From Pseudomonas silvicola (GTDB lineage: Bacteria > Pseudomonadota > Gammaproteobacteria > Pseudomonadales > Pseudomonadaceae), in contig NZ_CP093280.1 in assembly GCF_026651855.1 (NCBI RefSeq), forward strand, positions 5,248,001 through 5,312,000: a DNA stretch of 64,000 nt. Reading direction: 5' to 3'. Positions 7,506 through 15,798 of the stretch are shown one piece after another. Every line of letters starts with the position of its first letter. Within the stretch, counting starts at the first letter, position 1. The notes below the pieces were generated by a model. It was not told where the DNA came from and did not search any database. It saw only the letters and a list, made by a program, of their open reading frames with translations. The position numbers and the translations under genes are program-made.

Positions 7506-8740
7506 TGGTCACCCCCGCGAGCAGTAGGCGGCGGCGTGTCGTAGCCACCCAGGCGGCGCAGGAACTGGGCGCACGCCTGCAGCTGCGCCACGTCCACGTA
7601 TTCGTCGGCCTTGTGCGCCTGCCTGATGCTGCCCGGGCCGCACACCACCGTGGGAATCCCGGCAGCCTGAAACAACCCGGCCTCGGTGCTGTAGGCCACC
7701 CGCTGCGCCCCCTCGGTCAGGGCACACGCCTGTCGCAGCCACTGGGCGAAAGACTGGTTGGCTTGCTCGTCCAGCCCTGGCGTATGCAACGTGTGGGAAA
7801 ACTCGATGGCGGCGCCCGCCGCATGCTCCGGCGCTCCTCCCGACAACGCCTGGCCGGCATACGCCTTGACCTGTGCCAGCAATTGCTCGGCATCGCAGCC
7901 CGGCAGGTAGCGTATCTCGAAGTCAAAGCTGCACTGGCCGGGAATGACGTTGCCCGCCACCCCACCCTTCACCTTGCACACCTGAACCGTGGTGTAGGGA
8001 ACATCGAAGCCTCGATCCAGAGGACCCTGGGCCAGACGCTGGGCCATGTGCTGAAGGTGCACCTGAACCCGCGCGGCAACGTCAATGGCGTTGACGCCTT
8101 CGCTGGGCACCGACGAATGAGCCGCCTTGCCACGCACGCAGCAGTTGATTTCATGGCGCCCCTTGTGGCTGATCACCAACCCCATCGAGGTGGGCTCACC
8201 GACAATGCACCCGGCCGGCGACAGCCCTGCCTGCGTGATGAAAGGGACCAACGCCTGCGCACCGTGGGCGCCCACCTCCTCATCATAGGATAGGGCCAGG
8301 TGGAAACTCTGCCGGGGTGAGGCCATCAGCTCCGGAACCATGGCCAGCACCACCGCGATGAAGCCTTTCATGTCGCAGCTGCCGCGACCATACAGCCGCG
8401 CGCCGTCCAGCCGGGCCGTGAAAGGGTCCTGGGCCCAGGCCTGGCCCTCCACAGGGACGACGTCGGTGTGCCCGGACAAAATGATGCCGCCAGGGCGCAC
8501 CGCCCCAAAGCTGGCAAACAGGTTGGCCTTGCGGCCACAGGCGGCAGGCAGCACCTGGGCGCTCACACCCAAACCCTCCAGGTAATGGCGAACCCACTCG
8601 ATCAGGTCCAGGTTGGTGCGGTCGCTCACGGACGCAAAACCGATCAGGACACGGGCGATATCCAGGGCGCGATTCAGCACGCCGCTGTCAGTCGGGCAGG
8701 TAGTTACCGCCCCTTGGGCCAAGGCCAAGGAAGATGTCAT
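7502..8740 (-). CDS. M20-family deacylase/peptidase, ArgE (acetylornithine deacetylase)-like
   Basis: This 412-residue di-zinc hydrolase has the complete M20 motif set. LSGHTDVVPVEGQAW carries the first ligand His and Asp, GRGSCDMKGFIA the bridging Asp, YDEEVGAHGA the catalytic Glu pair, and GEPTSM a further acidic residue. The dimerisation-domain stretch HEINCCVRGKAAHSSVPSEGVNAI follows. It resembles ArgE more than DapE. The start at 8740 has GGAG seven bases upstream; an upstream TTG would add five residues. It is translationally coupled to the MFS gene. Because it sits in an amino-acid-type biosynthetic operon rather than with arginine genes, I infer that it removes an acyl or aminoacyl protecting group from an intermediate or prodrug. 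Confidence 0.85.
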   Translation of the reverse strand: MTSSLALAQGAVTTCPTDSGVLNRALDIARVLIGFASVSDRTNLDLIEWVRHYLEGLGVSAQVLPAACGRKANLFASFGAVRPGGIILSGHTDVVPVEGQAWAQDPFTARLDGARLYGRGSCDMKGFIAVVLAMVPELMASPRQSFHLALSYDEEVGAHGAQALVPFITQAGLSPAGCIVGEPTSMGLVISHKGRHEINCCVRGKAAHSSVPSEGVNAIDVAARVQVHLQHMAQRLAQGPLDRGFDVPYTTVQVCKVKGGVAGNVIPGQCSFDFEIRYLPGCDAEQLLAQVKAYAGQALSGGAPEHAAGAAIEFSHTLHTPGLDEQANQSFAQWLRQACALTEGAQRVAYSTEAGLFQAAGIPTVVCGPGSIRQAHKADEYVDVAQLQACAQFLRRLGGYDTPPPTARGGDQ

Positions 8741-8763
8741 GGGATGCTCCGGCAATCAGTGGG

Positions 8764-9711
8764 CTATTTGGAAAGGGCCACCGGCAAGGCGCTAGGCGAA
8801 ACCAGGCGCGCGCTGCGCGAAAACCACAGGTTGGACAGCACCACCGCCAGGCACACCACCGTGACGAGCAAGGGCACCCAGGGGCTGTGCCAGGTGGCCA
8901 GGAGGAATTCGGCCGCCAGGGCGATGACGGGCACACAAGGGGTAAGAATCGACACACGGCCGCCCCCCAATTGCTGGATGGCGAACTGCAGGCTGAAGAC
9001 CGGCACCAGCACGCTGACGAAGGCAAGCTCCACCAGTTGGACCAGCATCGTCGTGTCGAGCGTGAACAGTTGCTGCAGGTTGTCCCTGCCCACCCAACCG
9101 GTGACCAGCAACAGCAAAAAGAACCGCACGCTCAGGATGTCCATGGCGCTGTAGCGCCCTGCGCGGTTCAACTGGCCGGAACAGAACACGTAGGTACCGC
9201 CCGTGATCCCGGCGACAGTGGCCAGCGCGATGCCTTCGTACAGGTGCGCCTGGCTGACCTGGGCCGTGGCCCCCAGGGTCAGGCGCATCACCACCAGGGC
9301 CAGCAGCGACAACAGAATCATCAGGGCACCCAGCCAACGATAGCGGCTGACCGAGGTGCGCACCGCCAACCGTTCGCACAGCACCACCACCAGCGGCATC
9401 CAGCCCTGGTAAATGGCTGACTCCACCGACGCCTCGATGCGTTGCAAGGCCATGAACATCAGCCACCAACTGAACAGCGTCAGGACGTTGAGCACCATCA
9501 CCCCACGCCACTGTTCCCTGAGCAAGCGCAACGGGTCGTGACTGCGCACGGCATGCACCAGGAAAAAAACGCCCCACGCCATCAGGAAGGTAATGAACGT
9601 CAACGCCGCGCCGCTGATGCGGGTGAACGACACCATCACCCAGACCGCCGAGAGCGCGGTCGAGACGCAATAAACCGCCATGCTGATGCCGCCGATGATG
9701 CCTGTCTTCAT
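8764..9711 (-). CDS. EamA/DMT-superfamily transporter, probable metabolite exporter
   Basis: This 315-residue protein has about ten hydrophobic helices in two similar halves, typical of the drug/metabolite transporter superfamily. The second half begins near FTLDTTMLVQLVELAFVSVLVPVFSLQFAIQQLGGGRVSILTPCVPVIALAAEFLLA, the usual EamA repeat. The start at 9711 is chosen because AAGGAG lies six bases upstream; an in-frame codon eight residues earlier lacks a ribosome site. EamA proteins often export amino acids and related small molecules, so this is the natural candidate exporter for the product of the surrounding operon. The gap to the ATP-grasp gene is about 50 bp. Confidence 0.82.
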   Translation of the reverse strand: MKTGIIGGISMAVYCVSTALSAVWVMVSFTRISGAALTFITFLMAWGVFFLVHAVRSHDPLRLLREQWRGVMVLNVLTLFSWWLMFMALQRIEASVESAIYQGWMPLVVVLCERLAVRTSVSRYRWLGALMILLSLLALVVMRLTLGATAQVSQAHLYEGIALATVAGITGGTYVFCSGQLNRAGRYSAMDILSVRFFLLLLVTGWVGRDNLQQLFTLDTTMLVQLVELAFVSVLVPVFSLQFAIQQLGGGRVSILTPCVPVIALAAEFLLATWHSPWVPLLVTVVCLAVVLSNLWFSRSARLVSPSALPVALSK

Positions 9712-9762
9712 GACTGCTCCTTGGAACACATCCACCCTGCCCGCCCCCTTGGCGGCCAGGCC

Positions 9763-11046
9763 TCAAGCGCTGAGCGGTTCGAGCGTCTCCACCTGGGTGG
9801 GCACGTAGCGCTGCAACGCGTCGAAGTCGGCGCGCAGCACGGTCGGGTCATCGTTGCAGAAGGTCAGGATACCGGCCGTGTCAGCCAGTGATCGGGAGTC
9901 CACCACCATGCCTGGGGCCACCTTCCAGTCGATGCTGTAGGCACTGGCGATGGGGGGCTCGTTGAGCTGGCTGATACGGCCTTTGCGCACGGGCAGCAGG
10001 GCCGATACCACATTGTTCTTCTCATGGGGCCTGATCTGTTCGAGTGCCGCGGCCCCCGCCACCAGGTAGAGGTTGGCATCGATCAGGTTGATGTCGCTGT
10101 TTTTCTCATGGTAGGGCACACCAATACCCCCCGGCACCCGCGCGGCTATTTCCAGAAACACCGGGTAGCCTCGCCGGCGGTCCACGAACACTTCGTGGTG
10201 GGTGGAGCCGTTGCGAAAGTTCAGCGCAGCGATCACGTCGCGGTTGAACGCTTCCAATGTGGCCTTGAGCACGGGGTCGGCCACCGGAATGACGCTCAAC
10301 GGTTTGCCCTGGACAAAATCGAAGTTGGTGCAGCCCAGTTCCAGTACTCCGCAGTAGCGGATCTCGCCGTCCACCACGAACGAGTCACACTGGAACATGG
10401 CGCCGTCGATGAACTCGTCCACCTCGTAATCGAAATGGAAAGGTGACGCCATCACCTGTTCACGTGCCCGGGCGAATTCGGCCTCGTTGCCAATGATCGA
10501 CACTTCGAAGCTGCCTGCGGCGTTGACCGGCTTGAGCACCAGTGGCAGGCCCAGGCGCTCGGTCAGCTCGCGGAAATACGCTTGCGGTTCCTCCGCCAGC
10601 CGTGCCTGGTCGAGCGGAACGAAGCCCGGCACACGTATGCCGTGCCGGCTGACCGCGTGCTTCATCAGGACCTTGTCACGGAAGTTGGCGACGATGGCCT
10701 GGGTGTCGCCCTCCAGCCCGAACACTTCGCGCAACTGAGCCGCCAATTGAACGTGGCATTCCTCCTGACAGAAGATGCGCACCGCCGACGTGTCCCCCCC
10801 TACCGCGCGCAATTCATCGCTGACGATGGCGTGGCACTGGGCTTCGTCCAGCAACGGACGAATGTTGCGGTGCGGATCGGCGTCCACTCGCGCGACCTTG
10901 GCGACATTGCGCTCCAGCGCGGGAGGCAGCACATCGGCGTGGTAGGCGATCAGCACGGTTCGATAGTCACGGCCCAGGGTCTGCAACGCCGTTTCGGATG
11001 CGAAGTTCAGGTAGTGGGGGGTCAGGAACACAATTGTCTTGATCAT
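9763..11046 (-). CDS. ATP-grasp carboxylate-amine ligase
   Basis: This 427-residue protein has ATP-grasp architecture. An N-terminal Rossmann-like pre-domain (MIKTIVFLTPHYLNFASETALQTL) leads into the ANFRDKVLMKHAVSRHGIRVPGF segment. The nucleotide-binding strand is LGLPLVLKPVNAAGSFEVSII, and the metal-site region is FLEIAARVPGGIGVPYHEKNSDINLIDANLYLVAG. Enzymes of this kind join a carboxylate to an amine through an acyl phosphate, commonly making dipeptides or gamma-glutamyl amides. It begins ten bases after the stop of the oxygenase gene with GAGGTG as ribosome site. In the operon it could ligate the modified amino acid to another amino acid, perhaps for self-protection, with the M20 hydrolase reversing that step; this is inference. 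Confidence 0.85.
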   Translation of the reverse strand: MIKTIVFLTPHYLNFASETALQTLGRDYRTVLIAYHADVLPPALERNVAKVARVDADPHRNIRPLLDEAQCHAIVSDELRAVGGDTSAVRIFCQEECHVQLAAQLREVFGLEGDTQAIVANFRDKVLMKHAVSRHGIRVPGFVPLDQARLAEEPQAYFRELTERLGLPLVLKPVNAAGSFEVSIIGNEAEFARAREQVMASPFHFDYEVDEFIDGAMFQCDSFVVDGEIRYCGVLELGCTNFDFVQGKPLSVIPVADPVLKATLEAFNRDVIAALNFRNGSTHHEVFVDRRRGYPVFLEIAARVPGGIGVPYHEKNSDINLIDANLYLVAGAAALEQIRPHEKNNVVSALLPVRKGRISQLNEPPIASAYSIDWKVAPGMVVDSRSLADTAGILTFCNDDPTVLRADFDALQRYVPTQVETLEPLSA

Positions 11047-11055
11047 GGTGGCACC

Positions 11056-11913
11056 TCAGGTGAAGTCAACGTTCATGCGGTACAGGAGGCGCGCGTTGGC
11101 GCCCCCTTCACTCTTTGCAATCGAAGGGCCCTTGTGCAGCGTGGACAGGTTGTCCCAGATCACGATGTCGCCCGGGCAGTAAGCATGCTGGTAGCGGGGG
11201 GCGTGCTGGACCACGAAGTCCACCAGGCAGTCGAGGATGCAGTGCGAAAGCGTCGGTGACAGCCCTTCGATCTGCATGGCGGTGGCGGCCGGGGCGTAAA
11301 GTGAGGTTGAGCGTGCCAGCGGATGCTGGAACACCAGGGGGTGGAGCACGGCCTGTTCCAGGGTGCCCGCTTCCTTGCCATCCAGGGTTTGCACCGCGGC
11401 ATGGGCATTGCGCAGCACGTCACGGTTGCCGAAACGGTGCCGAACCCGCAGGCCGTCCAGTTCAAGCCCTTGCAGACAGCCGGGGCAGCTGGGGCTCTGC
11501 TGCCACTGGCGCACCTGGTTCAAAGCCGCGACGCAGTCGATGAACTCGGTCTCACCGTGCGCCTGGGGTACCTGCACGGCCAATAACGAGGTAAAGACGG
11601 TGTTGGCCGTTTTGTAGGACATGTCCGTGTGCCAGTACCCTCCCCCCTCGTGCACCCCCAGCGCCTGGCCGTTCTGATGAAGGTTGGTCACCGTCAGTAC
11701 TTCGCGGTAATCGGCCAGGCAGTACTTGACCAGCACATGGTGGACAGGGGTGCCCAGCGTGCGCATCAATTGCACATAGGGCGCCACGCCAAGCTCCTGG
11801 TTGCTGATGACCAGCACCTTGGCCCGGGAAATGGCCTGCTTGAGCGCCACCACGGGCTGCGCGAGCGCTTCAGCCAGGGTCAGGCGCAACGGTTGCAAGC
11901 TGTTCACGCCCAT
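11056..11913 (-). CDS. TauD/TfdA-type Fe(II)/2-oxoglutarate-dependent oxygenase
   Basis: This 285-residue protein has the facial triad of the family: H95 and D97 in GYWHTDMSY, H260 in LSTLHKG, and the 2-oxoglutarate-binding Arg in ARLLYRMNV (R275). Asp is present in the HxD motif, so hydroxylation or desaturation rather than halogenation is expected, because radical halogenases replace it with Gly or Ala. Length is normal. Its ATG lies inside the end of the flavoprotein gene (ATGGGCGTGA, 10-base overlap), which indicates strict co-translation. The open frame continues upstream in a meaningless frame through the neighbour; the chosen start gives the family N-terminus. The substrate is unknown but probably amino-acid-derived. 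Confidence 0.9.
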   Translation of the reverse strand: MGVNSLQPLRLTLAEALAQPVVALKQAISRAKVLVISNQELGVAPYVQLMRTLGTPVHHVLVKYCLADYREVLTVTNLHQNGQALGVHEGGGYWHTDMSYKTANTVFTSLLAVQVPQAHGETEFIDCVAALNQVRQWQQSPSCPGCLQGLELDGLRVRHRFGNRDVLRNAHAAVQTLDGKEAGTLEQAVLHPLVFQHPLARSTSLYAPAATAMQIEGLSPTLSHCILDCLVDFVVQHAPRYQHAYCPGDIVIWDNLSTLHKGPSIAKSEGGANARLLYRMNVDFT

Positions 11914-13070
11914 GACAGTTGTCCTTGCGGCTCTGGCGCCGCAGCGCTGACCCCGGTTGCCGCGGGCACCATGGTATTGATCGACGCGTAGCCCGAGGCC
12001 GCGCCGGCGAAGTACAAGCCGGCAATGGGGCTGCGGCCCTGCTGGTGGCGGGTAAAACCGGTCTGCTGGTTGACCAGCCCGGGCCACTGGGTGGCCGGGA
12101 GCTGGGCGGTGACGCCAATGGCCGACACCAGGCACTGGTGCGGCGCGGACGCGTCCAGGCGCAGTTCGTAGCCGTCGCCCGTTGGGCTGGCGACCAGCCG
12201 GCCCGCCTCCAGCGCGTTGCGGCACGACGCGCGCAGCAACGGGTGACCATTGAGCGACGCGGGCAGTTGCAGAACGACCTGGTCACCGCTCTGCCGGATC
12301 GCCGAGTAGGCATGCAACCAAATATTGGCCCGCCCCAGGCCAGCCGAGTTGAGCGGCCCTTGAACGGCCGTCGACGAGGTCTTGGCAATCATTTCCAAGG
12401 TACGCTGGCTCAATGAGCGCAAGGCAAAGCGATCATCGGTTTCCTGGGGGTACAACCCCAGATACGCTTTGACCAGGATGCAGATGTTGCGGGCAAAAGG
12501 CGCCAGCAACAGGGCGAGCTGGAAGGCGCTGTTGCCGCTGCCGAAAATAACCACGTCCTGGTCGTGAAACTGCCTTGCCTGGCCTTGGGCTACCAATTGG
12601 TAGAGCTCGAAGCAGTTCAACCAGCGGGCCGCGGGGGCCTCGAAAGGCGGCGCCTTGGGCCGAATGCCGGTGGCCAGGATGAGCTGTTTCGCACGCAACG
12701 GCGCGCAGGCGCTGTCAGCCCCGACGCTGACCTCGAATACCCCCTGGGTTTGGGTGACGGTGATCACCCGTTCCTGAACGCGGGTCAGCGGCAAGGCGGC
12801 GAAGTTGTCACGGATATACGCGGCGTATTCGGCCCCCGTTGGGCTGATGCACGGTTTGTCCATGAACTGCCGCAAGGCAAGGGGCGCGCCCTCTATTTCC
12901 AGTTCATTGCAATAGGACTGCAGCGGGTGGTCGCCCATCATGCCCATGCAACCACCGAACACATCACTGACAACCGCCACGTTCAGGCCGCTGCCCAGCA
13001 GCCTGATACACTCACTGAGCCCCGCGGGCCCGCCGCCCACCACGATAACGTCGAATATAGGCTGCTCCAT
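11904..13070 (-). CDS. FAD/NAD(P)-binding oxidoreductase (flavin monooxygenase-like)
   Basis: This 388-residue protein has an N-terminal FAD-binding fold (FDVIVVGGGPAGLSECIRLL, GxGxxG at 12-17), an ATGIRPKAP motif, and a second dinucleotide fold (QDVVIFGSGNSAFQLALLLA, about 170-190) for NAD(P)H. A C-terminal GLYFAGAASGYASINTMVPAATG closes the FAD site. There is no CxxC redox pair of the thioredoxin-reductase kind, so a monooxygenase or an amine/imine oxidoreductase is more likely; N-hydroxylases of amino acids have this two-Rossmann layout. The ATG at 13070 follows the aminotransferase stop by one base, and the gene overlaps the next by ten bases. Confidence 0.82.
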   Translation of the reverse strand: MEQPIFDVIVVGGGPAGLSECIRLLGSGLNVAVVSDVFGGCMGMMGDHPLQSYCNELEIEGAPLALRQFMDKPCISPTGAEYAAYIRDNFAALPLTRVQERVITVTQTQGVFEVSVGADSACAPLRAKQLILATGIRPKAPPFEAPAARWLNCFELYQLVAQGQARQFHDQDVVIFGSGNSAFQLALLLAPFARNICILVKAYLGLYPQETDDRFALRSLSQRTLEMIAKTSSTAVQGPLNSAGLGRANIWLHAYSAIRQSGDQVVLQLPASLNGHPLLRASCRNALEAGRLVASPTGDGYELRLDASAPHQCLVSAIGVTAQLPATQWPGLVNQQTGFTRHQQGRSPIAGLYFAGAASGYASINTMVPAATGVSAAAPEPQGQLSWA

Positions 13071-13071
13071 T

Positions 13072-14193
13072 TCACAGTTCCTCCAGGCGAGCACAGGCTT
13101 GATCCACAATGGGTTTGGCGACCGAGAACGAAAACCTTACAGAGCGTGGGCAGTGATGCAGGTAGAAAGGCGTGGCGGGCAATGGCATGACGCCGCAGCA
13201 CCTGGCCAGATGCTGGCTGAAGGCAACCGGCGGGCGTGACGGATCCAGGCGCGAATAGTCCGCCATGAGGTAATGGCCGCCCGCAGGCACCGTGAAGTCG
13301 AAGCCGGCGCTGGCCAAGGCACTCGCCAGGCAGTCACGCTTGTTTTTATAGTGGGCCCTCATCCTGTCCAACTGCCCGCTCGCCAGCTCATCGAGCAGTA
13401 CGGCGATAGCCGCCTGCAGGGGCTTGGGCTGGCAATAACTGAGGTACAGGTGATGTGCGTGGGCGCGCTCGATCAAGGATGCCGGGGCACACAACCACCC
13501 GATCCGCACCCCGGTCATGGACAACAGCTTCGAGGCACTGCCCGCCACCATGATGGGCAATTGCCCGCGCGGGTAGCGGGCCGGGCCGTGGGTGGCGTAT
13601 TCGAACTGCCCATAAGCCTCGTCGACGATCACCACGAACTCATGGGTGGTGGCCAACGCTACCAGGCGCTGCCAATCGTCACCCGTCATGCACCAGCCCG
13701 TGGGGTTATGCGGTGTGTTGATCAACAGTATCCGTACACCGGCGCGCACCTGGTGTTCCAACGCACTCCAGTCGGGGCCCTGGAGGCCAGGGGAAAACGG
13801 TACGGGCACCGGCTCGATGCCCAGCAAGGCGGCCAGCCCGGGGTAGTAAGGATAGAAGGGTTCGAAAAAAGCGACCTTGTTGCCGAATTCAGTGGCCGCC
13901 GCGTACAGCGCCAGGTAAAGCGACTCGGTACAGCCGCTGGTCACCAGCACTTCGCTGTCGGCGGCCATTCCGGGGCCGGAATGGGCGGCGATGCTTTCAC
14001 GCAGAATCATTTCGCCGCGCGGGTCGGCGTACTGCCAGCCCGCAGTCACCTGCCGAGCCAACGCCGTGTTCATGGCCTCGTCAAACAGGGGCTCGGGAAG
14101 CCCTTGCGCCAGGTTCAACGCACCCACCGATGCCGCGAACGCGCTGGCATCCCTGAAGGGTGCCACCCGCGCACTCAATGTCAGATCATCCAT
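13072..14193 (-). CDS. PLP-dependent aminotransferase, class I/II
   Basis: This 373-residue fold-type I enzyme has LAQGLPEP at the N-terminal substrate region, WQYADPRGEMILRESIA and VTSGCTESLYLALYA. The PHNPTG motif has Asn163, IVDEAY has Asp191 and Tyr194, and the Schiff-base lysine K222 lies in AGSASKLLSMTGVRIGWL. The C-terminal VRFSFSVAK supplies the carboxylate-binding Arg. It is similar in layout to kynurenine and methionine aminotransferases. In this operon it could supply or complete an unusual amino acid by transamination of the oxidised keto acid. It lies about 30 bp after the di-iron oxidase gene. Confidence 0.88.
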   Translation of the reverse strand: MDDLTLSARVAPFRDASAFAASVGALNLAQGLPEPLFDEAMNTALARQVTAGWQYADPRGEMILRESIAAHSGPGMAADSEVLVTSGCTESLYLALYAAATEFGNKVAFFEPFYPYYPGLAALLGIEPVPVPFSPGLQGPDWSALEHQVRAGVRILLINTPHNPTGWCMTGDDWQRLVALATTHEFVVIVDEAYGQFEYATHGPARYPRGQLPIMVAGSASKLLSMTGVRIGWLCAPASLIERAHAHHLYLSYCQPKPLQAAIAVLLDELASGQLDRMRAHYKNKRDCLASALASAGFDFTVPAGGHYLMADYSRLDPSRPPVAFSQHLARCCGVMPLPATPFYLHHCPRSVRFSFSVAKPIVDQACARLEEL

Positions 14194-14223
14194 GACTTCC
14201 CGATCTCCTGTGGTACTGGCGTG

Positions 14224-14934
14224 TCAGGCGTGAGTAGCCAACCGGTTCAGGCCGTCCCAGAAACGGGTCAGCAGGTTAAGGACATCCGCGGCGCCCTCCA
14301 GGATGTCATTGCCGTTGCGCGCTTCGCGGGCGGCCTCCATCACCGCGTCACTGATCCATTCCACATGATCGGTTTCCACCAGCATGTGCAAATAGAAGTA
14401 AGTGAAGTCTTCGTGTTGCCAGCCGTCATATAGACGAAAGCCTTCATACAAGTTGGCAATCATGGGAAAGCCAAACTCTTCAATAATATAATGGGCGCCA
14501 ATGGCCTGCTCCGTAGAGCCTTCCAGAAAGATCCGCCGCAACCCCGCCACCAACGCGCTGGCCTCCGGGATATATTCAACTTTCTTCCAGTCGTCCAATT
14601 GAATACCGACACCGGCCAGCACGCGCTCGAACATGATGAAGTGCGCCTCCCCCACGCCATCGCCCAGCTCCGAGACCACAGTGCGCGCCAGTTTCATGCG
14701 AATGACTTCGCTTTCGGTACGGTGGGAAGTCCCGGCCAGAATCTGCGGGAAGGTTCGGATATAATAAAAGTACTGCTGGAATACTTTCTTCAACGTTGCG
14801 GTTGGCAACGGCGCCTGGCGAAACGTTTTATAAAAGGCATTGGTATTGATGCCCGATGCCGCGATCATTCCTTTCATCGAGCGGATGATATCTTCACCCG
14901 TCAAACAGTCTTGCTCCATTCGTTGAGCCAGCAT
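14224..14934 (-). CDS. Haem-oxygenase-like di-iron oxidase (HDO) / iron-containing redox enzyme
   Basis: This all-helical 236-residue protein carries the metal-ligand pattern of the haem-oxygenase-like di-iron oxidases. E89 and H98 lie in SELGDGVGEAHFIMFERVL, E152/E153 in HYIIEEFGFP, and H183, E187, D189 and H190 in FYLHMLVETDHVEW. This superfamily (UndA, SznF, BesC, CADD, MgoB/PvfB types) uses O2 at a di-iron centre for C-C cleavage, desaturation or N-oxygenation, often on amino acids. The full ligand set indicates an active enzyme. It is the first gene of a leftward operon of eight intact genes and has its own promoter in the AT-rich spacer to the regulator. The start codon is weakly served (GGGGGT), yet no other start fits. 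Confidence 0.82.
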   Translation of the reverse strand: MLAQRMEQDCLTGEDIIRSMKGMIAASGINTNAFYKTFRQAPLPTATLKKVFQQYFYYIRTFPQILAGTSHRTESEVIRMKLARTVVSELGDGVGEAHFIMFERVLAGVGIQLDDWKKVEYIPEASALVAGLRRIFLEGSTEQAIGAHYIIEEFGFPMIANLYEGFRLYDGWQHEDFTYFYLHMLVETDHVEWISDAVMEAAREARNGNDILEGAADVLNLLTRFWDGLNRLATHA

Positions 14935-15237
14935 AGAGACCCCCGGATACGGTAAAGTAATTTGAAGAGGCGGAAGAACTTCCGCGCTCGTTTCAGATAG
15001 TAAACGCGAAAACCTGACGCACCAATTGATTGTTTCAATCGGAAAAACAAGCCGCGATAGATTTATCTTGAAATATTATTCTGAAAAAATCGCCAACCCC
15101 TTTAAAATCATAGGGCTGTATATTTTTTAAATTAATAAAGCACTAAAAAAGAGCAAAAAATAACGGCTTGCCCCGGCTTGACGCATTTCTTGTTATTAAG
15201 CTACATGTGAACTCTCTCTTTCTGGAAATTCCCTATA
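14935..15237. promoter_or_regulatory. Divergent AT-rich promoter region of the biosynthetic operon and its XRE-cupin regulator
   Basis: The 303-bp spacer is strikingly AT-rich for this genome. For the leftward operon the minus strand carries TTGGTG (15025-15020), a 17-base spacer and TACTAT (15002-14997). For the regulator the plus strand has TTGACG (15178-15183), about 17-18 bases and CTACATG. A dyad GATTG-TTT-CAATC at 15028-15040 lies immediately upstream of the leftward -35 element and is a good candidate operator. No gene was seen in the spacer. Confidence 0.55.
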
Positions 15238-15795
15238 GTGAACAATGCACCCATCGACATCGCCTTGACCATCAAGACCGAGCGGGCCGCGCGCGGCTGG
15301 TCCATTGGCGAACTCGCGCAACTGTCCGGCGTCTCCAAAGCCATGATCAGCAAGATCGAGAATGCCCAGGTCAGCCCCACTTCGACCATTCTGGGGCGCT
15401 TGTCGGGCGCCTTCGGCCTGCCGCTGTCGACCTTGCTGCACCGCGCCGAAGGCCGCTCGGGGCTGGTGTCCAGAGCAGCGGAGCAACCTCGCTGGGTGGA
15501 CCCGGAGACCGGCTATGCGCGCCAGCAGGTTTCCCCCCGCGAGGGCTGGCCACTGGAACTGGTGAACGTGCAACTGCCGCCAGGGGTACGCATCCAATAC
15601 CCGGCGACCGCCTATGCCTTTCTTCATCAGCAGGTGTGGGTAACGCGAGGCACACTGGTGTTCACCAAGGGCACTACTGTCTACACCCTGGAGCAAGGCG
15701 ACTGCCTGCAACTGGGGCTGCCGGAGCAAGCGTGTACCTTCGAGAACACCACGAGCGACACTTGTGAATACGTGGTCGCGCTGATCCGCAAGTAA
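15238..15795 (+). CDS. XRE-family transcriptional regulator with C-terminal cupin domain
   Basis: The 185-residue protein has a helix-turn-helix of the XRE type at about 8-62 (IKTERAARGWSIGELAQLSGVSKAMISKIENAQVSPTSTILGRL) and a small beta-barrel cupin at about 105-180 (WVTRGTLVFTKGTTVYTLEQGDCLQL). Such regulators sense a small ligand in the cupin and often control the adjacent divergent operon. The start is GTG at 15238 with GGAAA upstream; no ATG gives a complete helix-turn-helix. Its head-to-head arrangement with the HDO gene suggests that it regulates the biosynthetic operon. It ends four bases before the stop of the convergent ClC gene. Confidence 0.87.
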   Translation: MNNAPIDIALTIKTERAARGWSIGELAQLSGVSKAMISKIENAQVSPTSTILGRLSGAFGLPLSTLLHRAEGRSGLVSRAAEQPRWVDPETGYARQQVSPREGWPLELVNVQLPPGVRIQYPATAYAFLHQQVWVTRGTLVFTKGTTVYTLEQGDCLQLGLPEQACTFENTTSDTCEYVVALIRK

Positions 15796-15798
15796 GGA

